Part shown: positions 32,701-41,060 of the stretch, in pieces
How positions within the stretch are numbered: position 1 is the first letter of the stretch
How the letters are laid out: every line of letters begins with the position of its first letter
Assembly: GCA_018136815.1 (NCBI GenBank)
Contig: CM030941.1
Span: 486,939 to 550,938 of the forward strand
Origin: Isochrysis galbana
Taxonomy: Eukaryota > Haptophyta > Isochrysidales > Isochrysidaceae
DNA: 64,000 bases
Direction of reading: 5' to 3'
The notes under the pieces: model-generated
Seen by the model: only the letters and a program-made list of their open reading frames with translations
What the model was told of the DNA's origin: nothing
Databases searched by the model: none
Made by a program: the position numbers and the translations under genes

Positions 32701-32889
32701 CCCGGTCACTCACTAGGGGGGTGCGAAGGGCACCATCTGTAATGGGCAAACGAAGGCCTAAATAAGCTCCCTATAGGTTCCGGTATGGGAGATCAGCAAA
32801 AAAAACCGGGGGTCTTCCGGCAAAATTTTCGAAAAATACCCGATTTCAGGCCTCTGACGGCCGTGCGGAAATATATGTCAGGCCCCCCC
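32701..32889 (-). repeat. Dispersed repeat, copy 2 (inverted relative to 2971-3174)
   Basis: It is the reverse-complement partner of the repeat at 2971-3174. It overlaps the last 14-15 codons of the methyltransferase frame and supplies its stop codon, so the current C-terminus of that protein derives from repeat sequence. Confidence 0.65.
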
Positions 32890-34474
32890 ACTGTGACAAA
32901 AAAAGGGGGTGCCCCAGCCAGTAGCCCGACTCGATGTCGCCATGACGGTGCCAGCGGTATTGTGAAGGCCCGTCATACCCACTCGCATGGGCACAACCTT
33001 GATTTCCGTATGCCATGCCGTGCCAATTGCGTTGGCCTCGCTCGTCGTTGATAGCCGGATGTCTATCGAATAGCTGACTGCCACCATCAGATCGGCCCTT
33101 CTTGCGACTCTGATGGTCTCCCCGATTCGACAACCAGTCAACTCCAGAAGGTGCCATGTCGGTGCTTGACACACGTCCAGCTTGCTTGCGAAAGGCGAAC
33201 GAGAAGTAGAGTTGCGCAACCTGCGCTTCTTTCTCATTCAGAACTGGCAGTGATTGGCCTCCACGCCCGTCCTTGCCGCGCATTTTGCCTACCGCTGAGT
33301 GACTGTACATTGATTCAATGGCAATCGGGACAAGGCCATGAGCTTCTGCCAATCGGGTGAGGGTTTCGCGCCAGACAAGATATTCGTGTGCATCGGTTAG
33401 GTCGTCAGAATCTTGTGTGACAGTGTCCTGCAAACTGAAGCACAGCCCATGACCAAACTCATCGTCGTGTTGTGGGCCGATGCGTAAGCTGCTGGTACTC
33501 GTGCCCTCTCCATCTTCCGTCTTCCCCCCTGCGTTTGCTTGTGCATCCGCTTGTGCGTTTTGCGCATGCTCAATGCGTGCATTGGTCTTGTCCCAATGGG
33601 AAGCTGTGAGATATGCCTTTGGCTCGAGATTGGGCGCCCCATCTGGCAAGGTGTCCTTCCCTCCCACACAGTGTTCCGTGACTGATCCGCCGTCGCCTCG
33701 CTTACCGTCACGGCGACCAGTTTCAGGTGCCATATCTGCAGTCTGCCCACCCTCCGCCGCCCTAGTCCTATGGGCCATTTGCGGCTCTATACCCTCCCGC
33801 ATCTCATTTGCTCCATCAGAGCGGGCGCCCTTGGGTACAGCGTCAACATCCACACGCTTCAAGCGCAGCACAAAGGGAAACTCGGGCGGCTCCAATGTCA
33901 CTGAATTCTTACCGTCCAGCACCTTAAGCACAGCGCTCGCGTCGGGCGCTGTGCCAAAGAACACACCGCCGGGCTTCAGCAAGGAGCTCACTTGAGCCAT
34001 TGGTATCGATGCAGTTGCCTCACTCCCAAATGCAAATTGAATGCAGAACATCGCGGCGACAGCGTCGGCACCACCCTCAGCGCCTGCCCATCGCAGCTGT
34101 GGCGCGAGGAGCGCGGCCAGCTCCGGATCCAGTATGCTGTGCTGCCGCCATACGATCTGCGTCTGGCTGGGGACCCTCTGCCGGTCATTCTCGCGCCCGC
34201 GCGCCTCCTCGAGCTGAGCGGCCGAAAGATCCATCGCCACGACGCGGCGGATGCCCGCGTCGCGCCACTTCCCGATATCCCCGCCGCGGCCGCAGCCCAC
34301 GTCGACCAGGCATCCGACAGAGCGCGCGTGCTGATAGATGAGCTGCCGCTTGATGGCATTGGCATAGCGTTTGTACGTGTAGAGCACGCCCGAGCGCCGC
34401 GTGGCGAGCGCCTCGCTCAGACTGGAGTGGCGGCATGCCTGTGCGTCATAGTGCAGCTCGACGCCCGAAGCCAT
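32846..34474 (-). CDS. RNMT: mRNA cap guanine-N7 methyltransferase, 542 aa
   Basis: This nuclear enzyme methylates the 5' cap guanine of pre-mRNA using S-adenosylmethionine. The frame matches the RNMT/Abd1 family in order: an N-terminal VELHYDAQ segment (family: HYN), RYANAIKRQLI, and the SAM-binding motif LVDVGCGRGGDIGKW. Then come VAMDLSAAQLEEAR, a MFCIQFAFGSE stretch equivalent to QFxxHYxFES, LLKPGGVFFGTAPD, HEYLVWRETLTRLAEAHGL, and the closing strands SLPVLNEKEAQVAQLYFSFAF. A roughly 100-residue hydrophilic insert (about residues 215-330) is unusual. I chose the ATG at 34474 because the conserved domain begins there. The frame stays open to 35287 through a minisatellite whose translation is low complexity. 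About 90 non-family residues follow the last strand, ending inside a dispersed repeat. It is a single exon. Confidence 0.85.
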   Translation of the reverse strand: MASGVELHYDAQACRHSSLSEALATRRSGVLYTYKRYANAIKRQLIYQHARSVGCLVDVGCGRGGDIGKWRDAGIRRVVAMDLSAAQLEEARGRENDRQRVPSQTQIVWRQHSILDPELAALLAPQLRWAGAEGGADAVAAMFCIQFAFGSEATASIPMAQVSSLLKPGGVFFGTAPDASAVLKVLDGKNSVTLEPPEFPFVLRLKRVDVDAVPKGARSDGANEMREGIEPQMAHRTRAAEGGQTADMAPETGRRDGKRGDGGSVTEHCVGGKDTLPDGAPNLEPKAYLTASHWDKTNARIEHAQNAQADAQANAGGKTEDGEGTSTSSLRIGPQHDDEFGHGLCFSLQDTVTQDSDDLTDAHEYLVWRETLTRLAEAHGLVPIAIESMYSHSAVGKMRGKDGRGGQSLPVLNEKEAQVAQLYFSFAFRKQAGRVSSTDMAPSGVDWLSNRGDHQSRKKGRSDGGSQLFDRHPAINDERGQRNWHGMAYGNQGCAHASGYDGPSQYRWHRHGDIESGYWLGHPLFLSQWGGLTYISARPSEA

Positions 34475-34519
34475 CGCCGCCACAGAGCCCCTCACTTCGC
34501 TCCCCGTGTTTCGGACCTC

Positions 34520-35235
34520 TTGTCTGGAGGCGAGTTGGGTGAAGGTGGCGGGAGTGGAGGCGGAGGCGAAGGCGGCGGTGGAGGCGGAGGAGGTGAGGGG
34601 GGCGGAGGAGGGGTCGAGGGCGGCGGAGGCGGCGGAGACGGCGGCGGCGGCGGATGAGCCGGTGCTCCCAGTGGCACGCGCGGTGGGAACGACGGCGGAG
34701 GGGGCGAAGGCGGCGGTGGAGGCGAGTTGGGTGAAGGTGGCGGGAGTGGAGGCGGAGGTGACGGCGGCGGCGGAGGAGGAGGAGGCGAAGGCGGCGGAGG
34801 AGGGGTCGATGGCGGTGGAGGCGGCGGAGACGGTGGTGGCGGCGGATGAGCCGGTGTCCCTAGGGGCACGCGAGGTGGGAACGACGGCGGAGGAGGCGAA
34901 GGCGGCGGTGGAGGCGAGTTGGGTGATGGTGGCGGGAGTGGAGGCGGAGGCGAAGGCGGCGGTGGAGGCGGAGGAGGTGAGGGGGGCGGAGGAGGGGTCG
35001 AGGGCGGCGGAGGCGGCGGAGACGGCGGCGGCGGCGGATGAGCCGGTGTCCCTAGGGGCACGCGAGGTGGGAACGATGGTGGAGGAGGCGAAGGGGGCGG
35101 GGGGGGCGAGGCGGGCGAGGGTGGCGAGAGTGGAGGCGGAGGTGACGGCGGCGGCGGAGGAGGAGGAGGCGAAGGCGGCGGAGGAGGGGTCGATGGCGGC
35201 GGAGGGGGCGGAGACGGCGGCGGCGGCGGACGAGT
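34520..35235. repeat. 186-bp GC-rich minisatellite, about four units
   Basis: Units recur every 186 bp (for example the GGTGTCCCTAGGGGCACGCG landmark near 34853 and 35045). They are built of GGC/GGA-rich subrepeats. Because 186 is a multiple of three, several frames on both strands stay open throughout. The minus-strand frames read as (S)PPPPP or as Ser/Ala-rich, and the plus-strand frame as Ala/Val/Glu-rich. It lies between two divergently oriented coding regions. Confidence 0.8.
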
Positions 35236-35259
35236 CGGTGCTCCCAGCGGCACGCGCGG

Positions 35260-35625
35260 TACCTGCGCGCACGCGCGGATACGCCAAGCGCAGCGGCGCT
35301 CTCCGGCCGCCGCGCGCTCACCGAGATGCTCGTCGAAGTGCACAACGACGTCAACCGGCGCACCAACAAGCCCGAGTGGACGTGGGAGCAGGCGCAGCTG
35401 CACTACACGCGCTCGGGCTCCGTGTGCCCCATCGTGTGGCCAGACGGGGGGGAGGAGGTAGAGGACGCCAGTGCGGTGGTTGGCGCGGCGCACTGCGAAG
35501 CGCAACGGAGGCGGCGATGGAACGCCCTACTGGTCGCGCTCCTTCTCCTGATACCCGCGCTGCTGATGCTGCACATGTCGAGGGAACGCGCCACTGAGGG
35601 CCGCTTGCGCGCATCGCGCGCATAG
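35260..35625 (+). CDS. ERV/ALR-like sulfhydryl oxidase C-terminal part (partial)
   Basis: The ALR family uses FAD and a CxxC pair to form disulfides. The recognisable part is LTEMLVEVHNDVNRRTNKPEWTWEQAQLHYTR, which carries the family HN-x-VN-x-R-x-x-KP signature. It is followed by an acidic linker and a C-terminal hydrophobic helix (WNALLVALLLLIPALLMLHM) suited to a membrane anchor, then the stop at 35623-35625. The redox CxxC and the FAD-binding N-terminal helices that should precede it are not visible; the sequence upstream is the minisatellite. The frame is open before the ATG at 35326, so this may be a last exon, a truncated gene or a pseudogene. Start 35260 is approximate. Confidence 0.5.
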   Translation, partial: YLRARADTPSAAALSGRRALTEMLVEVHNDVNRRTNKPEWTWEQAQLHYTRSGSVCPIVWPDGGEEVEDASAVVGAAHCEAQRRRRWNALLVALLLLIPALLMLHMSRERATEGRLRASRA

Positions 35626-35658
35626 CAGCAGCAGCGCGCATGATGGGGAGCAGCGCGC

Positions 35659-36180
35659 ATGCCACTGGGGGAGGGGGCAGCGCGCATGATGGGAAGCGGG
35701 AGGGAGGGTGTTCTCCGCGTCTTCATTTTCTTTCCCCCGTACCCTTTTCCCTCGTCTTCCTCGCCATCGCTCTTCAGCTGGATGCTGGTGTGGGACCGAC
35801 TGTCCTTCTGCGAGTCGACCGGTGAACTCGTGCCCTCTCCCAGTGAACATTCTGTGAGCTCGGAGACGATCTGGTCGCTGGCCGAAGGCGAGATGCCCCT
35901 GGACTCCCAGTGCAACAGTCCCATTCTGTCACCACTGGCGCCGTCGCCACTGGAGTCACTGGAGTCACTGGAGCCACTGGAGCCACTGGAGCCACTGGAG
36001 CCACTGGAGCCACTGGAGCCTCTGAAGTCTCTGGAGCTGGTGGAGTCGCTGGAGCTGGTGGAGTCGCTGGAGCCGCTGGAGCCGCTGGAGCCGCTGGAGC
36101 CATCCTTTGACTCTTCGTCGGCGTCGAGTGCTCCCACGTCATCCGTCGCATCACCAACGGGGTCACCCTACTGTGGCTGA
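35659..36180 (+). CDS. Ser/Leu/Glu/Pro repeat ORF, possibly the N-terminal exon of the MYB unit
   Basis: I do not recognise a domain. The frame ends in a run of 9-bp units (CTGGAGCCA type) read as LEP/LES, followed by SFDSSSASSAPTSSVASPTGSPYCG and TGA. A close copy of that last segment occurs again at 36406-36470 after the first MYB repeat. So this ORF and the MYB units belong to one duplicated structure. Whether it is translated is unclear. Confidence 0.3.
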   Translation: MPLGEGAARMMGSGREGVLRVFIFFPPYPFPSSSSPSLFSWMLVWDRLSFCESTGELVPSPSEHSVSSETIWSLAEGEMPLDSQCNSPILSPLAPSPLESLESLEPLEPLEPLEPLEPLEPLKSLELVESLELVESLEPLEPLEPLEPSFDSSSASSAPTSSVASPTGSPYCG

Positions 36181-36216
36181 TCTGAGGGCGAGGACAGGGA
36201 GGCTCCCGCCGCAAAG

Positions 36217-36903
36217 GTGAGGATCTACAAGGTGGACTGGACGGAGCCGGAGGACGCGATCCTCCTGAAGGGGGTCCAGCAGCTGGGCCGTTCGTGGAGG
36301 GTCATCTCGCAGCAACTACCTGGTCGCAACTGTGACTCGATCCGCAATCGCTGGTCGCGACTGTACCATGAATCACTGGAACCACTGGAGTCGCCGGGGC
36401 GTTCCTTCGACTCTGTGTCGAGTGCACCCACGTCATCTGTCGCATCGCCTAATGGCTCGCTCTACTGTGGCTGGTCTGGGGGCGACGAGGCTCGCCCCAA
36501 CTAAAAGGCGAGGATCTACAAGGTGGACTGGACGGAGGCGGAGGACGCGGTCATCCTGAAGGGGGTCAAGCAGCTGGGCCGCTCGTGGAAGGTCATCTCG
36601 CAGCAACTGCCTGGTCGCAGCTGTGACGCGATCCGCAACCGCTGGTCGCGATTGTCGGACTGCACCGCCGCCCCAGCAAGGGGTGGCGCGTCCGCGCACC
36701 CGCAGCGCCGGCGCAACACGTGGTCACCCCATGAGGATGAGATGATCATGCAAGCCGTGGCGCAGTTCGGCTGTCGCTGGGATGCGGTGAGCGACCGCTT
36801 CAAGGGCGCGCGCACACGGCAGGCGATCCGCAACTGCTGGTACCGCCTGCTCGAGAACAAGCGCGTCGTGGAGTACATGACGCGCGCCGCAAGTGTGGTG
36901 TGA
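36217..36903 (+). CDS. MYB/SANT repeat protein(s), broken by in-frame stops
   Basis: Three MYB-type helix-turn-helix repeats are readable: VDWTEPEDAILLKGVQQLGR (36232 on), VDWTEAEDAVILKGVKQLGR (36523 on) and NTWSPHEDEMIMQAVAQFGC (about 36715 on). Each ends in the expected third helix (SIRNRWSRL, AIRNRWSRL, AIRNCWYRL). Such repeats bind DNA in transcription factors. The first two are a recent tandem duplication of roughly 290 bp. A TGA before the first and a TAA before the second lie in the same frame, directly before an AG that could be a splice acceptor. So either short introns remove the stops, or these are separate small genes or a decaying gene. The last 127-codon frame (36523-36903) holds two repeats and is the best candidate for a working product. 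Confidence 0.55.
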
Positions 36904-37215
36904 ACGCAAAGCGCAATGCGCCCTTTGCGGGAAAAAAATACCTCACGTAGTTTTCCTTCTTTTACATACAAAAAAACAACGCGACTCGGACAGAGTGCTA
37001 TGGACAAACCCGCGGACCGGACGCAAGACGCAATGGGTGAAACACCCGGAAATACCGATGAAAGGGGACACGAGGGAGGGGCCCCATTTGGGGCTAGACC
37101 TCCTTGACTGGAAAAACCACGTGAGGGCGCTCCAAGCCAAATGGATATTAAACTATTTGGACTCCAGGCAAAGGTCGTTTGCCTTCATTTGGTACCCCTC
37201 GTTTCCAAATACGCG
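36893..37215 (+). pseudogene. LINE (non-LTR retrotransposon) fragment, upstream piece
   Basis: The frame reads CALCGKKIPHVVF, then LDLLDWKNHVRALQAKWILNYLD. The W-x-x-H-V-x-A-L-x-x-K-W-I-x-x-Y-L-D pattern is typical of the segment just after the reverse transcriptase domain in plant and algal LINEs. The reverse transcriptase itself is missing. The piece breaks off at a GGTACCCCTCGTTTCC repeat. Confidence 0.5.
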
Positions 37216-37480
37216 ATGCGGGGCCACCACGAGGGAGTCCCAATCCTAGGGGTGGGAGGGCGAGGGAGGGTGAAGGCGCGGGGGCGGCCCCAGTCTCGGC
37301 CGCGTCACAGGTACCCCTCCTGCCCCTGCACCCTGTCCCTGCGCCCCTGCTCTCCCTCTTTGTCGACCCCACCTCTCCCTCCGCCCCCTCGACTCCGGAG
37401 TGCTCCTGGAATGTGATTCCCGCCCGAGGTCGTATGCCTTCGTTTGGTACCCCTCGTTTCCAAATACGCTCCCGGTACAA
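37160..37480 (+). repeat. Direct repeat of a TTTGGTACCCCTCGTTTCC segment
   Basis: About 45 bp (AGGTCGTTTGCCTTCATTTGG.. then TACCCCTCGTTTCCAAATAC) at 37168-37214 recurs at 37430-37474. They enclose about 215 bp of GC-rich non-coding sequence. A partial relative lies at 51440-51465. It looks like the footprint of an insertion or local duplication inside the LINE. Confidence 0.55.
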
Positions 37481-37534
37481 AAAAATCTTCTAGAATTTGA
37501 GTAAAGGCAGACACCAACCTCACAGTGCTCAACC

Positions 37535-38125
37535 ATGTCTACAAATGGAAGGGCGCCTGCTGATATAGTACTGAAGCGATTGGAATGGATCAAAAAAAAG
37601 ATGGACCAGAACTTTAAAAAATTCATCACACCTCTCTTTCCATATGCCAATTCTAAAACTGCCATGCAGGTTATAGCGGAAGCATTGGACAGCATCAGTC
37701 CGCCGCCGCCGGTTGGGGGCTCCGTGGCCTACCTAAGTTTGTTGACGTACACTGAAGAATGTCAGTTCTTATTCAATGTATTCAATTTCAAGCACAATAC
37801 AAAAATTGAAGACACCTTACACTCCATTTGCGAGATTGATAAACCATTCACATTGGTTTATATTAGACACACTCTCTTGAGCAATAAATTCACTGAGAAA
37901 ACAATCCTCGATATGAGTCGTGACGTTCTGCTGGGTAAAATCAAAACTTGTGTCAATTTGGAATTAATTCCCCACCTCCAAGAATTGTTAGAAGGTGTCG
38001 ATTCGGGTTCAGCTTCCCAAGTAAAGATTGAAAACAAAAGGCCGCTTATCGGTTCGGGTTCAGCTCCCGTAAAGATTGAACCCACAAGGCCCAGCAACAT
38101 CAAATACAAAAAAGCTCGGTCCTAG
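37535..38125 (+). CDS. AT-rich orphan gene, 196 aa
   Basis: I do not recognise this protein. It begins MSTNGRAPADIVLKRLEWIK and has a compact, mixed helix/strand-like composition through LELIPHLQELLEGV. It ends in a basic tail with two near-identical segments, SASQVKIENKRP and SAPVKIEPTRP, each containing V-K-I-E, which fits the SUMO acceptor consensus psi-K-x-E. Codon use is strikingly unlike the neighbours (many AAA, GAT, TTG, ATA). Base composition drops sharply at its edges, which suggests horizontal or viral origin. It lies between two LINE fragments, so it may have arrived with, or into, a mobile element. No promoter, TIR or target duplication was identified. Confidence 0.6.
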   Translation: MSTNGRAPADIVLKRLEWIKKKMDQNFKKFITPLFPYANSKTAMQVIAEALDSISPPPPVGGSVAYLSLLTYTEECQFLFNVFNFKHNTKIEDTLHSICEIDKPFTLVYIRHTLLSNKFTEKTILDMSRDVLLGKIKTCVNLELIPHLQELLEGVDSGSASQVKIENKRPLIGSGSAPVKIEPTRPSNIKYKKARS

Positions 38126-38189
38126 GACACCGGGCCGAGCTCACCATGAGGGCGCTCCTGCGAGCAAGGGGATGCATGGTTACTAGTGC

Positions 38190-38903
38190 GTGCCCCCCAC
38201 GAGCGAACCAACGAACCTGGACCCGACCCCACCGGCAAAGTGGGGAGAGGGCTACAAGTCAAACAAAAGGATGGAGTACCCACTCCCAGACGAATATACA
38301 CTCGATGGCAAAAGAGAACTAGACAAAACAGAAGTGAAACACTTAACGAAAGCCCTACAGAAGGCCGAGAACAAACGCCGACGGCTCACAGGCCCGGAAA
38401 ACTGGGAAAAGAGACTTCGACTACCAGACAACGTATGGGCGCACCTCGCTGACATATACACCTCGCCCATGCTTACGGCGAGAGACACGCACCTCCACTA
38501 CAAGCACATCACGCACAGGCGCATCGCCACGGCAAACAGATTCGCGGACCGAGAAAGCACATGCCGTTTCTGCAAGGAAGCGGACGAGACCTCCACCCAC
38601 TTGGGGGAATGTTCGCGTTTAACGAACATCTTCGACACTCTAGATGCGATAGCAAGACACCCTCGACGATTCGATACGACGAGGGAGGAAATGGCAATCG
38701 GAAGACTCTTCCTTCGCCCCGATGGCACGTGCCCCAAAGCACTTCCCATACTATACCTGCTGGCATGGAGATACATCATCACGGACTTCTACAGAATACA
38801 TTACGACAATGCCGTCTTCTCGGAAGAATCGGTGCTAATTCGCATCATAGAAAGATTTACGAAACTTGTCGTATTCCATACGATGACAGACTTTTACTTC
38901 TAA
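38190..38903 (+). pseudogene. LINE C-terminal region with zf-RVT motif
   Basis: The 237-codon frame carries WAHLADIYTSPMLTARDTHLHYKHITHRR and then CRFCKEADETSTHLGEC (C-x2-C-x8-H-x3-C), the zinc-binding segment found at the C-terminus of many LINE ORF2 proteins. About 150 further residues follow. There is no reverse transcriptase or endonuclease domain in the window, so this is a truncated element. Together with 36893-37215 it brackets the orphan gene at 37535. Confidence 0.6.
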
Positions 38904-39447
38904 CCGGTGGTTTATTTTAAGCCTCAAGGTCTCGTCGGCGACATTCTACCCCTTCTCTTACTTTCTTTCGATGTCATCAAACGTTCCACGACTGTCTCAC
39001 GAGCCAGTAGTCATCGCGTGTTCGACAAAACTATGCTGCGCCTTCATCTTCGCGAACTCGACGGACTCATCGAGGACCTCCCAAGCAGGCTTGGGACGAC
39101 AACCCAAAAAGAGAATCGACTTGAGCGCGTTGCGACCCTTGTACGAATCGGATAGCAAAGGCAACCCCATTCCCAGCGCGGAACTGCTGGCGCTAGCCTC
39201 ACGGCTAGGGATAGAACATATGGTAAAAAACGCCTCGGAGGCGGGCTCGGAGCCAAATCAAGCAAACCACTAACCAAACAACGTAGAAATCGAGCTCAGA
39301 TGGAGCTAAACACAAATCCAAAACACTCTCCAAGTCACGTAAGCATCATAAGGACGAACGAGAGAAAAGTGCCACAAGTGAAATGTACAATAGGCCTGCC
39401 TTGAACACGCGTCCGTAACCGGGCCCATGGTAGTGCACCAGGGCCGG
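38904..39447. other. LINE 3' flank
   Basis: A short frame (38971-39273: MSSNVPRLSHEPVV..) may continue the element or be chance. No poly(A) or simple tail is evident. Nothing else is supported. Confidence 0.3.
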
Positions 39448-39945
39448 CTTGGCGCGGGCCGGACACCGGGCTGAGGAACGAGAACGGTCTCGTAGCGCGC
39501 CCGGGCTCGGTTCGAAGTTGGGCTCTCCGGCCTCCGCCGGCGGACGTTAGCGCGCGTGCTTTCGGGCGCCGCGACGGCCGATTTCGACGCAGCTTGGGGG
39601 CGCGTCGCGCGCGATTGGCGTCGCTGGCTGGGCGGCACCTGGACATATGGGGCTTGGCGCGGGCCGGACACCGGGCTGAGGAACGAGAACGGTCTCGTAG
39701 CGCGCCCGGGCTCGGTTCGAAGTTGGGCTCTCCGGCCTCCGCCGGCGGACGTTAGCGCGCGTGCTTTCGGGCGCCGCGACGGCCGATTTCGACGCAGCTT
39801 GGGGGCGCGTCGCGCGCGATTGGCGTCGCTGGCTGGGCGGCACCTGGATATATGGGGCTTGGCGCAGGCCGGACACCGGGCTGAGGAACGAGAACGGTCT
39901 CGTAGCGCGCCCGGCGTCGTTTTGAACTCGGGCTCTCCGAGATAG
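39448..39945. repeat. 205-bp tandem repeat, about 2.4 units
   Basis: Unit starts (CTTGGCGCGGGCCGGACACC) fall at 39448, 39653 and 39858, giving a 205-bp period. The first two units are almost identical, and the third stops after about 90 bp and diverges (CGTCGTTTTGAACTCG). The frames that cross it on both strands are artefacts. Confidence 0.85.
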
Positions 39946-40720
39946 AGTATTTAGGCCTGTTTTGCCGTTTTTGGGTTACGCTTCGTTGTGGGGGCTCCCG
40001 GGGGGGGTCTGGGGCCCAAAGGGCACCGAATATGTGTTACATAGGTGTTTTCCGGGGTTTCTACCGCTTTACTTTGGTGTATTTCCTCAATCCTGACTTT
40101 TTCATTTTTACACCCTTAGAAGTTAAAATAGTGTTTGACCGCCCTATAATAGAGCTCTACGATCCTTCAATCCCAATGTGGAGTATGAAAGTATGATACG
40201 AGCGGTGTTTCACCCGAGTTGTGTTTTGTGTCGAGTTTTGAGTTTTCTAGTTTCTAGTCCGAGGGGCGACGTCATCGGTAGCGTGTAGCGTAGCAACCAG
40301 CACGCCAGCACGTCAGCGAGGAGCACGACAAGAAGAGCAACATCGCTTGTCGCGCGAGCCCGCCATCAATGGTTCGTGGTGACTCTGGTCTATGTTGCTC
40401 TTTTCGTCATGCTCCTCGTCCTCGCTGCCGTGCTCTTCCTCCTCGGTGTCATCCTCCTCCTTGTCGTCCTCCTCGCTGTCGTCCCCCTCCGTGGCAGCGT
40501 GTTCACAGTCGCTGGGCCCCAGATAGGTATACAGCTCTATCTAGAGTAGAGAGAGAAGAGAGAGCTTGAACCTCGAGGTGATTGGGCCAAGCAACGTCGA
40601 AGTAAGCAAGTAAGTGCTCTCGTGGGTTGTATTGTATAGTAAAAGGCTGTGAGGATCGTCTGCCTCGCTCGCGCCGACGGGTGCGACCCCCGACGCCGCC
40701 GCCGCCGTCCCAAGACCGGC
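39946..40720. other. Stretch without a recognisable gene
   Basis: It is AT-richer in 40030-40260 and has a Cys/Pro-rich chance frame at 40369-40569. It ends in a run of about 27 G at 40722-40748, which is a likely sequencing hot spot. Confidence 0.4.
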
Positions 40721-40789
40721 CGGGGGGGGGGGGGGGGGGGGGGGGGGGTTTCCTTCCCGCTCTTCCCCCCCCCCCCACATATATATATA

Positions 40790-40977
40790 CCCCCCTCTCT
40801 CTCTTCTTCTTCTTCTTCTCTCTCCCTCTCTCTCTTCTCTCTCTCTCTCTCTTCCTCTCTCCTCGCTCTCTCCGCTCCTCCCCCCCCGCCCCTCCACCTC
40901 TCTTCCCTTTCTCTCTCTTTCTGCTCCCTCCCTCTCCCTTCCTCCCCCCTCCCCCCAACCCTCCTTCCTTCTGTCCC

Positions 40978-41049
<72 letters not shown>

Positions 41050-41060
41050 CCCCCCCTCTC
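40790..41060 (+). promoter_or_regulatory. CT tract before the GAD start
   Basis: About 270 bp of sense-strand pyrimidine, including a (CT)n run of over 60 bp at 40981-41045, ends CCCCTCTC directly before the ATG at 41061. It is the same arrangement as at 3814, 10404, 24712 and 32046. Confidence 0.5.

Noticed and set aside
34492-35505. Proline-rich 337-codon frame resembling algal hydroxyproline-rich proteins
   Set aside because: It is produced by the 186-bp minisatellite, which is open in several frames; there is no signal peptide or flanking domain.
39495-39735. tRNA gene suggested by GGTTCGAAGTT in the 205-bp repeat
   Set aside because: No cloverleaf, acceptor stem or A box can be fitted around it; it recurs as part of the tandem unit.
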